Positions 17,755-25,857 of a stretch of DNA of 36,498 bases are shown here, piece after piece. The notes under the pieces were generated by a model that worked only from the letters and a program-made list of their open reading frames with translations, had not been told where the DNA came from and made no database searches. The DNA comes from an uncultured bacterium. Its GTDB lineage: Bacteria > Patescibacteriota > Minisyncoccia > Moranbacterales > UBA1568. The first letter of the stretch is position 1. The number at the start of each line of letters is the position of its first letter. Made by a program: the position numbers and the translations under genes. Location: the NCBI GenBank assembly GCA_937864125.1, contig CALMHZ010000001.1:1-36498 (forward strand), given 5' to 3'.

Positions 17755-19458
17755 ATGAGACTTCAGAATAAAATCCGCATGCAGTTCGCGTGGGTCCTCG
17801 CCCTCGCGCTTTTTTCTGGGATCGTAGCGTATCCGCATGTACTGTCGTTTATTCCCAAATTCTCCCTTGCTCCCGCGATAGAAGACAGATTGGCCATCAA
17901 TCTGGGTCTTGATCTTCAAGGGGGCATCCATCTTGAGTATTTGGCCGATGTGTCGCAGGTTCCGGAGGACAAAAAGGCCGATGCGCTCGACGCGGCGCTT
18001 GCCGTCATCGAGCGGAGAGTCAACGCCTTCGGAGTCGGGGAGCCGGTCATCCAGTCTTCGAAGTCGGGCGCCGAGGATCGTATCATCGTCGAGCTTCCCG
18101 GAGTGAAGGATGTCGAGGAGGCGAAGAGGATGCTCAAGGAAACCCCGTTTCTCGAATTCCGCGAGTCCCAGGACGAAGAGCTCGAGAGGCAGTTCGATGA
18201 GCGCAATGCCATCGAGAAAAAAAACGCGGAAGATGTCCTCGGGCGGGCCAAGAGGGGTGAGGATTTTTCCGCCCTCGCGAAAGAGTTCAGTCAGGACCCC
18301 GGATCGAAAGAGTCAGGCGGAGATCTTGATTTCGTGGGCAAAGGAGTGTTCGTGCCTCAGTTCGACGAGGTGATCTTCCGCGAGGATTTCAAGCCGGGAA
18401 GCGTCTATCCGGAGCTTGTAGAATCGCCTTTCGGGTGGCATATCATCAAAAAGCTGGAAGAGCGCGGAGAGGGAGAGGGGAAGGAGGTCCGCGTGGCCCA
18501 CATCCTGTTTTCCAAGCAGTCACTTGATATGATTCCGGATTCGGTCCGCTTCAAGCCGACGGGTCTTTCGGGGAAAAATCTCAAGGATGCCTTTATCGAC
18601 TATCAGGGGCAGGGGCTCGGGTCGCCGCAGGTCGGGCTCCAGTTCGATAGCGAGGGAGCCGCGCTTTTCGCGGATATAACCAAGCGCAATATCGATAAGC
18701 CGATTGCCATATTCCTTGATGATGAGATTATCAGCGCTCCGACCGTACAGACCGAAATCACCGACGGTCGTGCGGTTATAACCGGGAGCTTCACCCTCGA
18801 GGAAGTGAAATCGCTGGTGGGCCGTCTCAACGAAGGTGCGCTTCCTGTGCCGATCACGCTCGTCGGCCAGCAATCGATAGACGCGTCTCTTGGGAAAGAA
18901 GCGCTGCAAAAGAGCATTTTTGCCGGAATCATGGGACTCCTCGCGGTGTCTTTGTATATGGTGCTTTACTATCGGTTCTTGGGTTTTGGTGCGGTGTTCG
19001 CGCTCCTTATCTATTCGGCCATGCTCCTCTCTTTGTTCCGGCTTTCCGGCCTCACGCCTTTTCCTATCACGCTTACGCTCTCGGGTATCGCGGGATTCGT
19101 GCTTTCGATCGGTATCGCCGTCGATGCGAATGTGCTTATTTTCGAGCGGACCCGCGAAGAACTCGCCTATGGGAAGTCAGTCCACAAATCGCTGCAGGAG
19201 GGATTCAGGCGCGCGTGGCCGAGCATCCGCGACGGGCATGTCTCTACGCTTATCACGACCTTCATCCTTATCCTCATGGGAACGGGGTTCGTGAAGGGGT
19301 TTGCGGTGATCCTAGCGCTCGGGGTTCTCCTCTCGCTTTTCACCGCGGTCGTGCTCGTACGGGTATGGCTTCGCTTCGTCGTCTCGGACTGGGCGGAAAA
19401 ACGGCCGTGGCTCCTCGTCGCGCCGAAGAAACTCCTGGAGGAAGATGAAACGAAATAA
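17755..19458 (+). CDS. secD: Protein translocase subunit SecD with inserted parvulin-like segment
   Basis: 567 residues. SecD landmarks: N-terminal TM (about 10-30), NLGLDLQGGIHLEY (49-62), P1 sequences VIERRVNAFGVGEP (84-97) and PFLEFRE (131-137), RFKPTGLSGKNLKDA (about 265-279), and the C-terminal five-TM block with GIAVDANVLIFERTREEL. Between about 138 and 260 there is an insertion resembling a PpiC/parvulin prolyl isomerase: RAKRGEDFSALAKEFSQDP, GGDLDFVGKG, PFGWHIIKKLEERG, and finally VRVAHILFSKQ. In ordinary parvulins the HIL strand comes first, so the order is permuted. SecDF uses proton flow to finish preprotein export; the insertion may add folding help outside the membrane. secF follows after 3 bp. 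Confidence 0.95.
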   Translation: MRLQNKIRMQFAWVLALALFSGIVAYPHVLSFIPKFSLAPAIEDRLAINLGLDLQGGIHLEYLADVSQVPEDKKADALDAALAVIERRVNAFGVGEPVIQSSKSGAEDRIIVELPGVKDVEEAKRMLKETPFLEFRESQDEELERQFDERNAIEKKNAEDVLGRAKRGEDFSALAKEFSQDPGSKESGGDLDFVGKGVFVPQFDEVIFREDFKPGSVYPELVESPFGWHIIKKLEERGEGEGKEVRVAHILFSKQSLDMIPDSVRFKPTGLSGKNLKDAFIDYQGQGLGSPQVGLQFDSEGAALFADITKRNIDKPIAIFLDDEIISAPTVQTEITDGRAVITGSFTLEEVKSLVGRLNEGALPVPITLVGQQSIDASLGKEALQKSIFAGIMGLLAVSLYMVLYYRFLGFGAVFALLIYSAMLLSLFRLSGLTPFPITLTLSGIAGFVLSIGIAVDANVLIFERTREELAYGKSVHKSLQEGFRRAWPSIRDGHVSTLITTFILILMGTGFVKGFAVILALGVLLSLFTAVVLVRVWLRFVVSDWAEKRPWLLVAPKKLLEEDETK

Positions 19459-19461
19459 TAT

Positions 19462-20361
19462 ATGCGACAGATCATCCAACAAAGAAAGTTCACCTACATG
19501 CTCTCAGGAGCGCTCCTCCTTTTGTCGGTGCTCGCCATCTCGATATGGGGACTTCGCCTGGGACTTGATTTCAAAGGAGGAACCCTCCTTGAAGTCCGTT
19601 TTTCGAAAGATGCCGCCCCCGACGCGAGGGAGGTTCAGTCATTGCTCGAACCCTTGGGGCTTCAGAGTTTGTCGGTGCAAGGAACGGAAGGAAACGGGTC
19701 CATCATCCGTTACCTCAACTCCGATGAAACGACGAATAACCGGGTCATGGAACAGCTTGAAAAAAGGGACGCGGGATTGACGCTTCTTCGGACGGATTTT
19801 ATCGGCGCCTCGGTGTCGGAACAGATGAAATCGAGCGCCTTTTGGGGAATACTTTTTTCCATATTGGGCATCGCAGGCTACATAGCGCTCGCGTTCCGCA
19901 AGGTGTCGCAGCCCATTTCTTCCTGGGACTACGGATGGGGAGCCGTGATCGCCCTCGCTCACGACATCGTCATCACGATCGGCGCGTTCGCCGTATTCGG
20001 CCATTTCCTCGATATCGAAGTCGGAATTCCGTTCGTCGCGGCCCTTCTTACCATTCTCGGATATTCGGTGAATGATAGCATCGTGGTCTATGATCGGATC
20101 CGCGAGAACCTGCTTCGCTCCCGTGCGAAAGCGGATTTCGAAACATTGGTGAACCGATCGGTGAATGAAACGATGTCACGGTCCATAAATACTTCCATGA
20201 CCGTCATGATCGTTCTCGCGGCGATAGCGATTTTCGGCGGGGAGAGCATCCGGTGGTTCGCGATCGCCCTTCTTATCGGGGTCGGTTTCGGGACCTATTC
20301 TTCCGTATTCGTCGCGTCCGCCCTTCTTGTCACCCGCTACGCCATGAAGCATAAGAAATAA
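19462..20361 (+). CDS. secF: Protein translocase subunit SecF
   Basis: 299 residues, normal SecF length. It has the N-terminal TM, GLDFKGGTLLEVRFS (the D-F-K-G-G element of SecF), a small periplasmic domain, and the TM block with GYSVNDSIVVYDRIRENL and the conserved Asn-Thr-Ser region (SRSINTSMTVMI). It forms the SecDF complex with the protein encoded 3 bp upstream. TGA-free coding and a 3-bp gap suggest translational coupling to secD. The C-terminus ends in a short basic tail (RYAMKHKK). Confidence 0.96.
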   Translation: MRQIIQQRKFTYMLSGALLLLSVLAISIWGLRLGLDFKGGTLLEVRFSKDAAPDAREVQSLLEPLGLQSLSVQGTEGNGSIIRYLNSDETTNNRVMEQLEKRDAGLTLLRTDFIGASVSEQMKSSAFWGILFSILGIAGYIALAFRKVSQPISSWDYGWGAVIALAHDIVITIGAFAVFGHFLDIEVGIPFVAALLTILGYSVNDSIVVYDRIRENLLRSRAKADFETLVNRSVNETMSRSINTSMTVMIVLAAIAIFGGESIRWFAIALLIGVGFGTYSSVFVASALLVTRYAMKHKK

Positions 20362-20374
20362 TGATGATCAGAGT

Positions 20375-20689
20375 ATGAGCATGAAATGGAATCCTTTCGC
20401 GAAGAAAAAAGATGGAACGGCTTCGAAGCCATCCGTCGAGAGCGAGCTCGCCTCCCTTCCGGGCGCTCCGAAACTCGAGGACATGGGGATGATGGAACGC
20501 TTCGCGATGAAGCGATTCATGAAGATGAGCCCCGAAGAACAGAAGAAAATGGTCGAAAAAGCCATGACGCCGAAGAATATCGAGAAACACAAGGACGAGA
20601 TCGTCGCGTCCCTCGAGGAAATGAAAAAAAGCCGGATGATTTCCGATGATCAGTATCGTTTGATGAAACGGAAGTTCGGCATCAAATAA
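20375..20689 (+). CDS. Small charged helical protein, unknown function
   Basis: 104 residues starting MSMKWNPFAKKKDG (ATG 20375, or ATG 20381). It is rich in Met, Lys and Glu, mostly helical by composition, with MGMMERFAMKRFMKMSPEEQKKMVEKAM as the core (about 37-65) and no Cys or membrane segment. I do not recognise a family. It lies 13 bp after secF on the same strand and is probably co-transcribed with secDF, so an accessory role there is conceivable but not shown by the sequence. Coding is supported by length, context and amino-acid composition. Confidence 0.72.
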   Translation: MSMKWNPFAKKKDGTASKPSVESELASLPGAPKLEDMGMMERFAMKRFMKMSPEEQKKMVEKAMTPKNIEKHKDEIVASLEEMKKSRMISDDQYRLMKRKFGIK

Positions 20690-20762
20690 CAGTCTCGCTA
20701 TCATCTCGACCAAGGTCGAGGAGCGCCACTATGCGAAAAGGATTTTGAATGACAAAAAACCT

Positions 20763-21962
20763 ATGTCCGAACAAGAACAGAAAATCGACGAGACCTTGAC
20801 CCGCGGCGTAGCCGAGGTCATTGAGGGGGAGCATCTGAAGAAGCGCCTGCTTGGGGGCGAGAAGCTCCGGGTCAAGTTCGGTATCGATCCGACGAGCCCC
20901 TCTATCCATCTCGGGCGCGCGGTGTCGCTTCTTAAGCTCCGTGATTTCCAGGAGCTCGGATGCGAGATCGTCTTCATCGTGGGGGACTTCACCGGGACGA
21001 TCGGGGACACGAGCGACAAGGAGAGCGAGCGGCCCATGCTCGACGCGGAGACCGTTCAAAGGAACATGGAAACATATACGATACAGGCGGCCAAGATTCT
21101 CGATTTCGCAGGCGTCGAAGTGCGGTTCAATGCCGAATGGCTTGCCCGTCTCGATTACAAGGAAATTCTCGGACAAGCAGAGGCATTTTCGCTTCATGAT
21201 TTCATCTCTCGGGAGAATATCAAAAAACGACTCGACTCAGGAAAGCGTGTTTCGCTTCGGGAGCTTCTCTATCCGCTCATGCAGGGGCATGACAGCGTCG
21301 TCGTGAAGTCCGATGTCGAGATAGGCGGAAGCGATCAATGGTTCAATTTGCTCGCGGGGCGCAAGCTCCAAGAGCGCGCCGGACAGGCGCCGCAGGATAT
21401 CCTCACGACTGATCTTATCCTCGGAACCGATGGGCGTAAAATGAGCTCGAGCTGGGGAAATACGATCAACATCCTCGACGAACCGAATGATATGTTCGGC
21501 AAGGTGATGAGTCTCCCTGACACGCTTCTTGAAAGCTATTTTATACACTGCACCAGGATTCCGATGGAAAGAGTGAAAGAATTCCTGAAAGCTGATAATC
21601 CGCGCGACGCGAAGCTTCGGCTCGCCCATGAGATCGTGTCGCTTTATCATGGTGCCAAAGAAGCGGCAGACGCGGAAGCCTATTTCATAGATAACTTTTC
21701 GAAAGGAAAGATCCCGAATGATATTCCGGAGCTCGCGGTCGGCTATGAAGGGGATACCCGGAAATTTGAAAGTCTTGAATCCTTTATCGTCCGCATCGGA
21801 TTCGCCGCAAGCAAATCGGACGCGAGGAGGAAGATCGAGCAAGGCGGCGTCTCTCTCGATGGCGAGAAGGTAGCTGCCGAAGGGTTCATCTTTGATAAGG
21901 AAGCGCACGACGGGAAAGTGCTGAAAGTGGGAAAAAAGGATTTTGCAAGAATCGTATTCTAA
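20763..21962 (+). CDS. tyrS: Tyrosyl-tRNA synthetase
   Basis: 399 residues, class I synthetase. HIGH-type motif is IHLGRA (48-53); KMSKS-type motif is GRKMSSSWGN, Ser replacing the second Lys, as in many TyrRS of the longer TyrZ-like branch. KFGIDPTSPSIHLGR, VGDFTGTIGDTS and GSDQWFNLLAGRKLQ are the tyrosine and tRNA pocket elements. A C-terminal S4 domain (about 338-399) contains SKSDARRKIEQGGVSLDGEKV. An in-frame TTG at 20745 exists, but ATG 20763 gives the normal N-terminus. The gene lies 73 bp after the small helical protein gene. The minus-strand ncRNA candidate converges on its 3' end. Confidence 0.97.
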   Translation: MSEQEQKIDETLTRGVAEVIEGEHLKKRLLGGEKLRVKFGIDPTSPSIHLGRAVSLLKLRDFQELGCEIVFIVGDFTGTIGDTSDKESERPMLDAETVQRNMETYTIQAAKILDFAGVEVRFNAEWLARLDYKEILGQAEAFSLHDFISRENIKKRLDSGKRVSLRELLYPLMQGHDSVVVKSDVEIGGSDQWFNLLAGRKLQERAGQAPQDILTTDLILGTDGRKMSSSWGNTINILDEPNDMFGKVMSLPDTLLESYFIHCTRIPMERVKEFLKADNPRDAKLRLAHEIVSLYHGAKEAADAEAYFIDNFSKGKIPNDIPELAVGYEGDTRKFESLESFIVRIGFAASKSDARRKIEQGGVSLDGEKVAAEGFIFDKEAHDGKVLKVGKKDFARIVF

Positions 21963-21981
21963 TCCTCTCTTGATTCGCGGG

Positions 21982-22008
21982 AAAAGCAAAAACCCCCAAT
22001 GCAGGGGC
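21982..22008 (-). terminator. Minus-strand terminator of the ncRNA candidate
   Basis: On the minus strand: GCCCCT-GCATT-GGGGG then TTTTTGCTTTT. The stem is only 5 bp including one wobble, but very GC-rich and followed directly by the T tract. The plus strand has no T tract here. Confidence 0.65.
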
Positions 22009-22125
22009 GCATATGGATCCCGTGAAAACAAAGTGCGGAAAAATAATATTTTCCCTGAATTGCCAGGTGGGTTCCATGCTGTCGCCGAGGCGACATTGTT
22101 CAGCGCACCGTTCTGGAGGTTTCTT
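21984..22125 (-). ncRNA. Structured small RNA candidate, about 140 nt, unidentified
   Basis: A minus-strand transcript is bounded by an extended -10 promoter and a terminator in the 307-bp tyrS-pheS gap. It can fold into a compact structure: GTGC (22108-22105) pairs with GCAC (22037-22034); CTGAA (22103-22099) with TTCAG (22059-22055); a hairpin TGTCGC-CTCG-GCGACA (22095-22080); and an A/U hairpin GGAAAAT / ATTTTCC (22054-22038). A competing rod fold pairs GGTG with CACC around a symmetric 10x10 internal loop. No short ORF with a RBS fits. I see neither the GGAAG-type apical loop of SRP RNA nor a decisive 6S feature, so identity stays open. Boundaries are estimates from the promoter and terminator. 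Confidence 0.55.
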
Positions 22126-22130
22126 CTTCC

Positions 22131-22158
22131 AGTATAGCATTTCATTTTTTTCTGTCAC
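22131..22158 (-). promoter_or_regulatory. Minus-strand promoter of the ncRNA candidate
   Basis: On the minus strand: GTGACA (22158-22153), 16 nt, TATACT (22136-22131) preceded by TGC, a full extended -10. Divergent from the pheS promoter about 60 bp away. Confidence 0.65.
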
Positions 22159-22214
22159 GCATCCGGAGAAATTTCCCTTTGAAGCGCCGGCATGTATTTC
22201 TCGGCCTCTTTCTT

Positions 22215-22243
22215 TTGACCGAACGGCGCTTTCTTTGTACACT
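22215..22243 (+). promoter_or_regulatory. pheST promoter
   Basis: TTGACC (22215-22220), 17 nt, TACACT (22238-22243). The start site would be near 22250, giving a leader of about 20 nt before the ATG at 22270. That leaves no room for a T-box or leader-peptide attenuator upstream of pheS. Confidence 0.65.
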
Positions 22244-22269
22244 GTAGCTATCATTTGGGAATTACTTTC

Positions 22270-23304
22270 ATGGTGAAGGAGAATATCGCCCGTATTATCG
22301 AGGAGGGAAAAGAAGCATTTGCTCTGGCAACAGAAGAGATGGTCTTTGCCGAACTTGAAAAAAAGTATCTGGGCCGAAAAAGCGATCTCTCGGACATTCT
22401 CAAGGGATTGAAGGATTTGTCGCCGGAAGAAAAGCGGGAGGCGGGGCCGCTTGCGAATGAGGGGAGATTGGTCCTCGAGAGGGCCGCGGAAGAGGCTCGG
22501 ACACGGATCGCTTCTTTCAAGCTTGCTTCCGAGGAGCATATCGATATAACCGTTCCGGGAAGAAAGCCTGCGGTGGGCCACCTTCATCCTATTACGCGCC
22601 TCACTCATGAGGTAGAGGATATTTTTTCGACTCTCGGATTTTCGGTGGTCGGGGGACAGGAAGTCGAGACGGAATTTTATAATTTCGACGCCCTTAATAT
22701 TCCCTCCGATCACCCGGCGCGTGATATGCAGGATACCTTTTGGATAGATTCGGAAGGATTGGATTCGCAGTATGTCTTGCGGACCCATACCTCTTCGGTG
22801 CAGGTGCGGTATATGGAGGCCCATACGCCCCCTTTTCGCATCGTGATTCCGGGGCGCGCGTTCCGCAATGAGGCGACTGACGCTTCCCACGAGCACACCT
22901 ATCACCAGTTCGAATGTCTCATGGTGGACGAGAGGGGAAAAGTGACCGTCGCGCATTTCAAGCATATCGCCGAGATGTTTTTCCGCGAATTTTTCGGACG
23001 CGATGTGAAAGTCAGGCTTCGGCCGAGCTTTTTTCCTTTCACCGAGCCGTCGTTCGAGTTTGATATCTCGTGCATTCTCTGCGACGCGAAGGGGTGCCCG
23101 GTGTGCAAGCAGTCAGGATGGCTCGAGATCGGCGGCGCGGGCATGATTCATCAGAAAGTATTCGAGAAGGCGGGATATGACGCGGGGAAATACCAGGGGT
23201 TCGCGTGGGGATTCGGCCTTACCCGGCTCGCGATGATGAAATACGGGGTCACCGATATCCGTCTCTTCATGGACGGGGATATACGGTTCATACGACAATT
23301 CTGA
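22270..23304 (+). CDS. pheS: Phenylalanyl-tRNA synthetase alpha subunit
   Basis: 344 residues, class II synthetase, standard length. A helical N-terminal arm (1-95) is followed by the catalytic core. Motif 1/2 features are FYNFDALNIPSDHPARDMQDTFW, LRTHTSSVQVRYM and GRAFRNEATDASHEHTYHQFE, with motif 3 near GFGLTRLAMMKYG. The Cys cluster CILCDAKGCPVC matches the Cys-containing PheS subgroup. ATG 22270 is chosen because the upstream in-frame TTG 22255 is next to the predicted start site. PheS pairs with PheT as alpha2-beta2; pheT follows 65 bp downstream. Confidence 0.97.
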   Translation: MVKENIARIIEEGKEAFALATEEMVFAELEKKYLGRKSDLSDILKGLKDLSPEEKREAGPLANEGRLVLERAAEEARTRIASFKLASEEHIDITVPGRKPAVGHLHPITRLTHEVEDIFSTLGFSVVGGQEVETEFYNFDALNIPSDHPARDMQDTFWIDSEGLDSQYVLRTHTSSVQVRYMEAHTPPFRIVIPGRAFRNEATDASHEHTYHQFECLMVDERGKVTVAHFKHIAEMFFREFFGRDVKVRLRPSFFPFTEPSFEFDISCILCDAKGCPVCKQSGWLEIGGAGMIHQKVFEKAGYDAGKYQGFAWGFGLTRLAMMKYGVTDIRLFMDGDIRFIRQF

Positions 23305-23316
23305 TTATGAAGCGAT

Positions 23317-23361
23317 TGCCAAAAACAATCGGATGGTTTTTTATGAAGAATTGGCATTTTT
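23317..23361 (+). terminator. Possible weak terminator or attenuator between pheS and pheT
   Basis: TGCCAA / TTGGCA, with an inner AAAAAC / GTTTTT pairing, followed by TTTTT. The loop regions are long and the stem A/T-rich, so termination would be partial at best. It could adjust PheT level relative to PheS. Confidence 0.3.
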
Positions 23362-23369
23362 AGACACTT

Positions 23370-25733
23370 ATGAAATTCAGTTATAACTGGCTTACGGAAT
23401 TATCCGGCACGAAAAAGTCTCCCGAAGAACTCGCGGAGCTCCTGCTTACGCATTCCTTCGAGGTGGAGGAAGTACGTCCGTATGAGCATGGTCTTTCTGG
23501 CGTGGTGGTAGGCGAAGTCGTTGCGATCGCGCCGCATCCCAATGCCGATCGGTTGCGGGTCGCGCAGGTTTCGACGGGCGAGGAATCGCGACAGATCGTG
23601 TGCGGGGCTCCGAATATCGCCGTAGGGCAGAAAGTGGCCGTGGTGATGCCTGGCACGAAGCTTCAAAATGGAATGGAAATCGAGGCGGCTGAAATCCGCG
23701 GAGCAAGCTCGCTTGGGATGATCGCGTCGGAAGAGGAGCTGGGTATCGGTCAGGGAAAAGAAGGGATAGTTGTTCTTCCTCCGGATTCTCCAGTCGGCTC
23801 GCCGCTTGCGACGCTCCTCGGGCTTGACGATGTGATAGTGGATGTCAAAATCCTTCCCAATCGAGGCCGCGACGCGCTCTCGCACTTCGGGCTTGCAAGA
23901 GAAATTTCCGCCTTGGAGGGTCGGATCTTGGATCTTCCTTTTCCCCAAGAAAGATTTTCATCGGAACAAGGAGTACGGGATGCTTTCACTCTCTCGGTCG
24001 AGGCGAAAAGTGCCTGTCTTTTCTATGCAGGGTTACTTTTCGATCTCAGCACCGAAAAAAAATCGATATCTTTGGAGATGAAGGGCCGGATGCTGATGCT
24101 CGGGCATCACTCTCTTTTCCCGGCCGTCGACCTCGCGCAGTATTATTCGCTGCTCTATGGTCAGCCGATGCATGTTTTTGACGCGGATAAAATTTCAGGG
24201 CGGTCTCTCTCGGTTCGTTTCGCGCATCCGGGTGAAGTCCTCACCGTTCTTTCCGGGCATGAAATCACCTTAAGCGGAGAGGATATCGTTATCGCAGATA
24301 GCAAAGGACCGATAGCGCTTGCCGGTATCTCAGGAGGGAAAGAGAGCGCGGTATCGGAAGAGACGAAATCGGTCTGGGTTGAGATGGCGAATTTCGATCC
24401 CGCCGTGATCCGACGCTCTCGCGTGCGCCATGGGTTGCCTACGGCTGCCGCTTATTTGTTCGAGCACGGGGTAGATCCGATATGGCCGGCTATCTTGCCT
24501 TCTTCGCTTATACCCTCCTTTGAGAAGACCCTTGGCGCTCAGTACAAGGGAGGAGTCCGGTATCAAGGGAGCGAGGAAAAAGAAAAGCGCGTGATACATT
24601 TCTCCTTTGACCGCATCGAATCCACGCTTGGAATTGTCATCCCGAAGGAGAAAGTCATCTCTTTGCTTCGCGGTCTTTCGATCGGGGTGGAAATGAGCGG
24701 GGAGGAAATGACTCTTTCGATTCCTTCTTTCCGATCGGACCTTCTTGACGAGGTGGATATCATCGAGGAGATAGGCCGCGTCTACGGGTATGAGCACATT
24801 TCTCCGAGCATTCCTCTCGTACCCCTTCTTCTTTCGGAAGAAAACAAGGAAGAACAAATGAGTCGCGTCGCGCTTTCGGAGTGCGCGGCGCTCGGATTCG
24901 ATGAAATCATGACCTATTCTTTCTATGGCAAGGAAGAAAGGGAAGAAAGCGGAGTTCCTCTCGATGAGCATCTTCGCCTGCGGAATCCGATGAATCCGGA
25001 TCAGGCATATATGAGGGCGAAGCTTCTCCCGATGCTTTTCCGAAAAATGCGGGAAAATATGTATCGGAGCGAATCGCTTCGGCTGGTTGAGCGCGGAAAG
25101 GTATTTTTTCGCGAAGGAGCGGCTCCTCGCGAAGAAGACCACCTCGCGCTCGCTCTCTCGGAAAAGGAATCGGATGCGAGTGAGATTTTCTTCCGACTCA
25201 AAGGAATGGCGGAGCATCTCCTGGAAGTGTTGCGGATCGATACGGAGATCGCTTTTGTTCACGCGAAAAGCGCCCCTTCCTTCTTTCATCCCGGGAAAAC
25301 GGCGCAGGTAGTCGTCGAAGGAAAGGTGATAGGGATCATCGGAGAAGCGCATCCTGACTGTATGAAAAAATTCGGCGCGCGGAAAATGGCGGGAGCCGAG
25401 TTTTCACTCGACGCGATACGCGATCTTTCCTTGCGACCGCGCTCCATGCGTCCGTTGCCGAAGTTCCCTTTCGTTACGAGGGACATCTCTCTTCGAGTAC
25501 CCGAAGCGGTAACCGTAGCTTCTCTTGAGGAAGTGATCCGTCGCGCCGGACCGCCCCTTCTCAAGGAGTGCGTATTTTTTGATGTCTATGAAAAGGGTCG
25601 GGAAAAAAATATCTCTTTCCGTCTCGCGTTCGGTGCTGCCGATCGCACTATAGAAAAGACGGAGAGCGATCATGCGTTTGAACATATAGTGGAAGAAGCG
25701 GAGAGTGTTTTGGGCGCGCAGCTTTCCTTATGA
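23370..25733 (+). CDS. pheT: Phenylalanyl-tRNA synthetase beta subunit
   Basis: 787 residues, the usual PheT length. Order: B1 and tRNA-binding (EMAP-like) domain at about 40-150 (VVGEVVAIAPHPNADRLRV), B3/B4 editing domain (about 210-380, with ALAGISGG), B5 domain (about 405-475, RSDLLDEVDIIEEIGRVYGY), the catalytic-like core (480-680) and the C-terminal anticodon-binding FDX-ACB domain (about 690-787, PKFPFVTRDISLRVP). It supplies editing and tRNA binding to PheS. No terminator is visible after it; the rnpB promoter follows 50 bp downstream. Confidence 0.97.
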   Translation: MKFSYNWLTELSGTKKSPEELAELLLTHSFEVEEVRPYEHGLSGVVVGEVVAIAPHPNADRLRVAQVSTGEESRQIVCGAPNIAVGQKVAVVMPGTKLQNGMEIEAAEIRGASSLGMIASEEELGIGQGKEGIVVLPPDSPVGSPLATLLGLDDVIVDVKILPNRGRDALSHFGLAREISALEGRILDLPFPQERFSSEQGVRDAFTLSVEAKSACLFYAGLLFDLSTEKKSISLEMKGRMLMLGHHSLFPAVDLAQYYSLLYGQPMHVFDADKISGRSLSVRFAHPGEVLTVLSGHEITLSGEDIVIADSKGPIALAGISGGKESAVSEETKSVWVEMANFDPAVIRRSRVRHGLPTAAAYLFEHGVDPIWPAILPSSLIPSFEKTLGAQYKGGVRYQGSEEKEKRVIHFSFDRIESTLGIVIPKEKVISLLRGLSIGVEMSGEEMTLSIPSFRSDLLDEVDIIEEIGRVYGYEHISPSIPLVPLLLSEENKEEQMSRVALSECAALGFDEIMTYSFYGKEEREESGVPLDEHLRLRNPMNPDQAYMRAKLLPMLFRKMRENMYRSESLRLVERGKVFFREGAAPREEDHLALALSEKESDASEIFFRLKGMAEHLLEVLRIDTEIAFVHAKSAPSFFHPGKTAQVVVEGKVIGIIGEAHPDCMKKFGARKMAGAEFSLDAIRDLSLRPRSMRPLPKFPFVTRDISLRVPEAVTVASLEEVIRRAGPPLLKECVFFDVYEKGREKNISFRLAFGAADRTIEKTESDHAFEHIVEEAESVLGAQLSL

Positions 25734-25782
25734 GACTCTTCCCATGAAAAAGAAGAAGGATGAGGTGTCTTTAAAAGAAGCA

Positions 25783-25811
25783 TTGACATAAAAATAAATT
25801 CATGCCATAAT
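25783..25811 (+). promoter_or_regulatory. rnpB promoter
   Basis: TTGACA (25783-25788), 17 nt, CATAAT (25806-25811) with TGC before it (extended -10). Eleven of twelve bases match the consensus, as expected for a stable RNA gene. It implies a precursor leader of about 40 nt before the mature 5' end. Confidence 0.8.
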
Positions 25812-25857
25812 ATCAACTTGTTTTCCGGTTGCGCAGAAGGTATTCGTGTTCTTTCAT

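Noticed and set aside
21984-22125. SRP (4.5S) RNA or tmRNA as identity of the minus-strand RNA
   Set aside because: No GGAAG-type apical loop with AGCAG partner for SRP, and no tRNA-like ends or tag reading frame for tmRNA. 6S RNA could not be confirmed or excluded.
21886-22965. Minus-strand open frame across tyrS end, the intergenic gap and pheS
   Set aside because: It spans the 3' end of tyrS and the 5' part of pheS, both certain genes, and shows no family features. The ncRNA in the gap is better supported.
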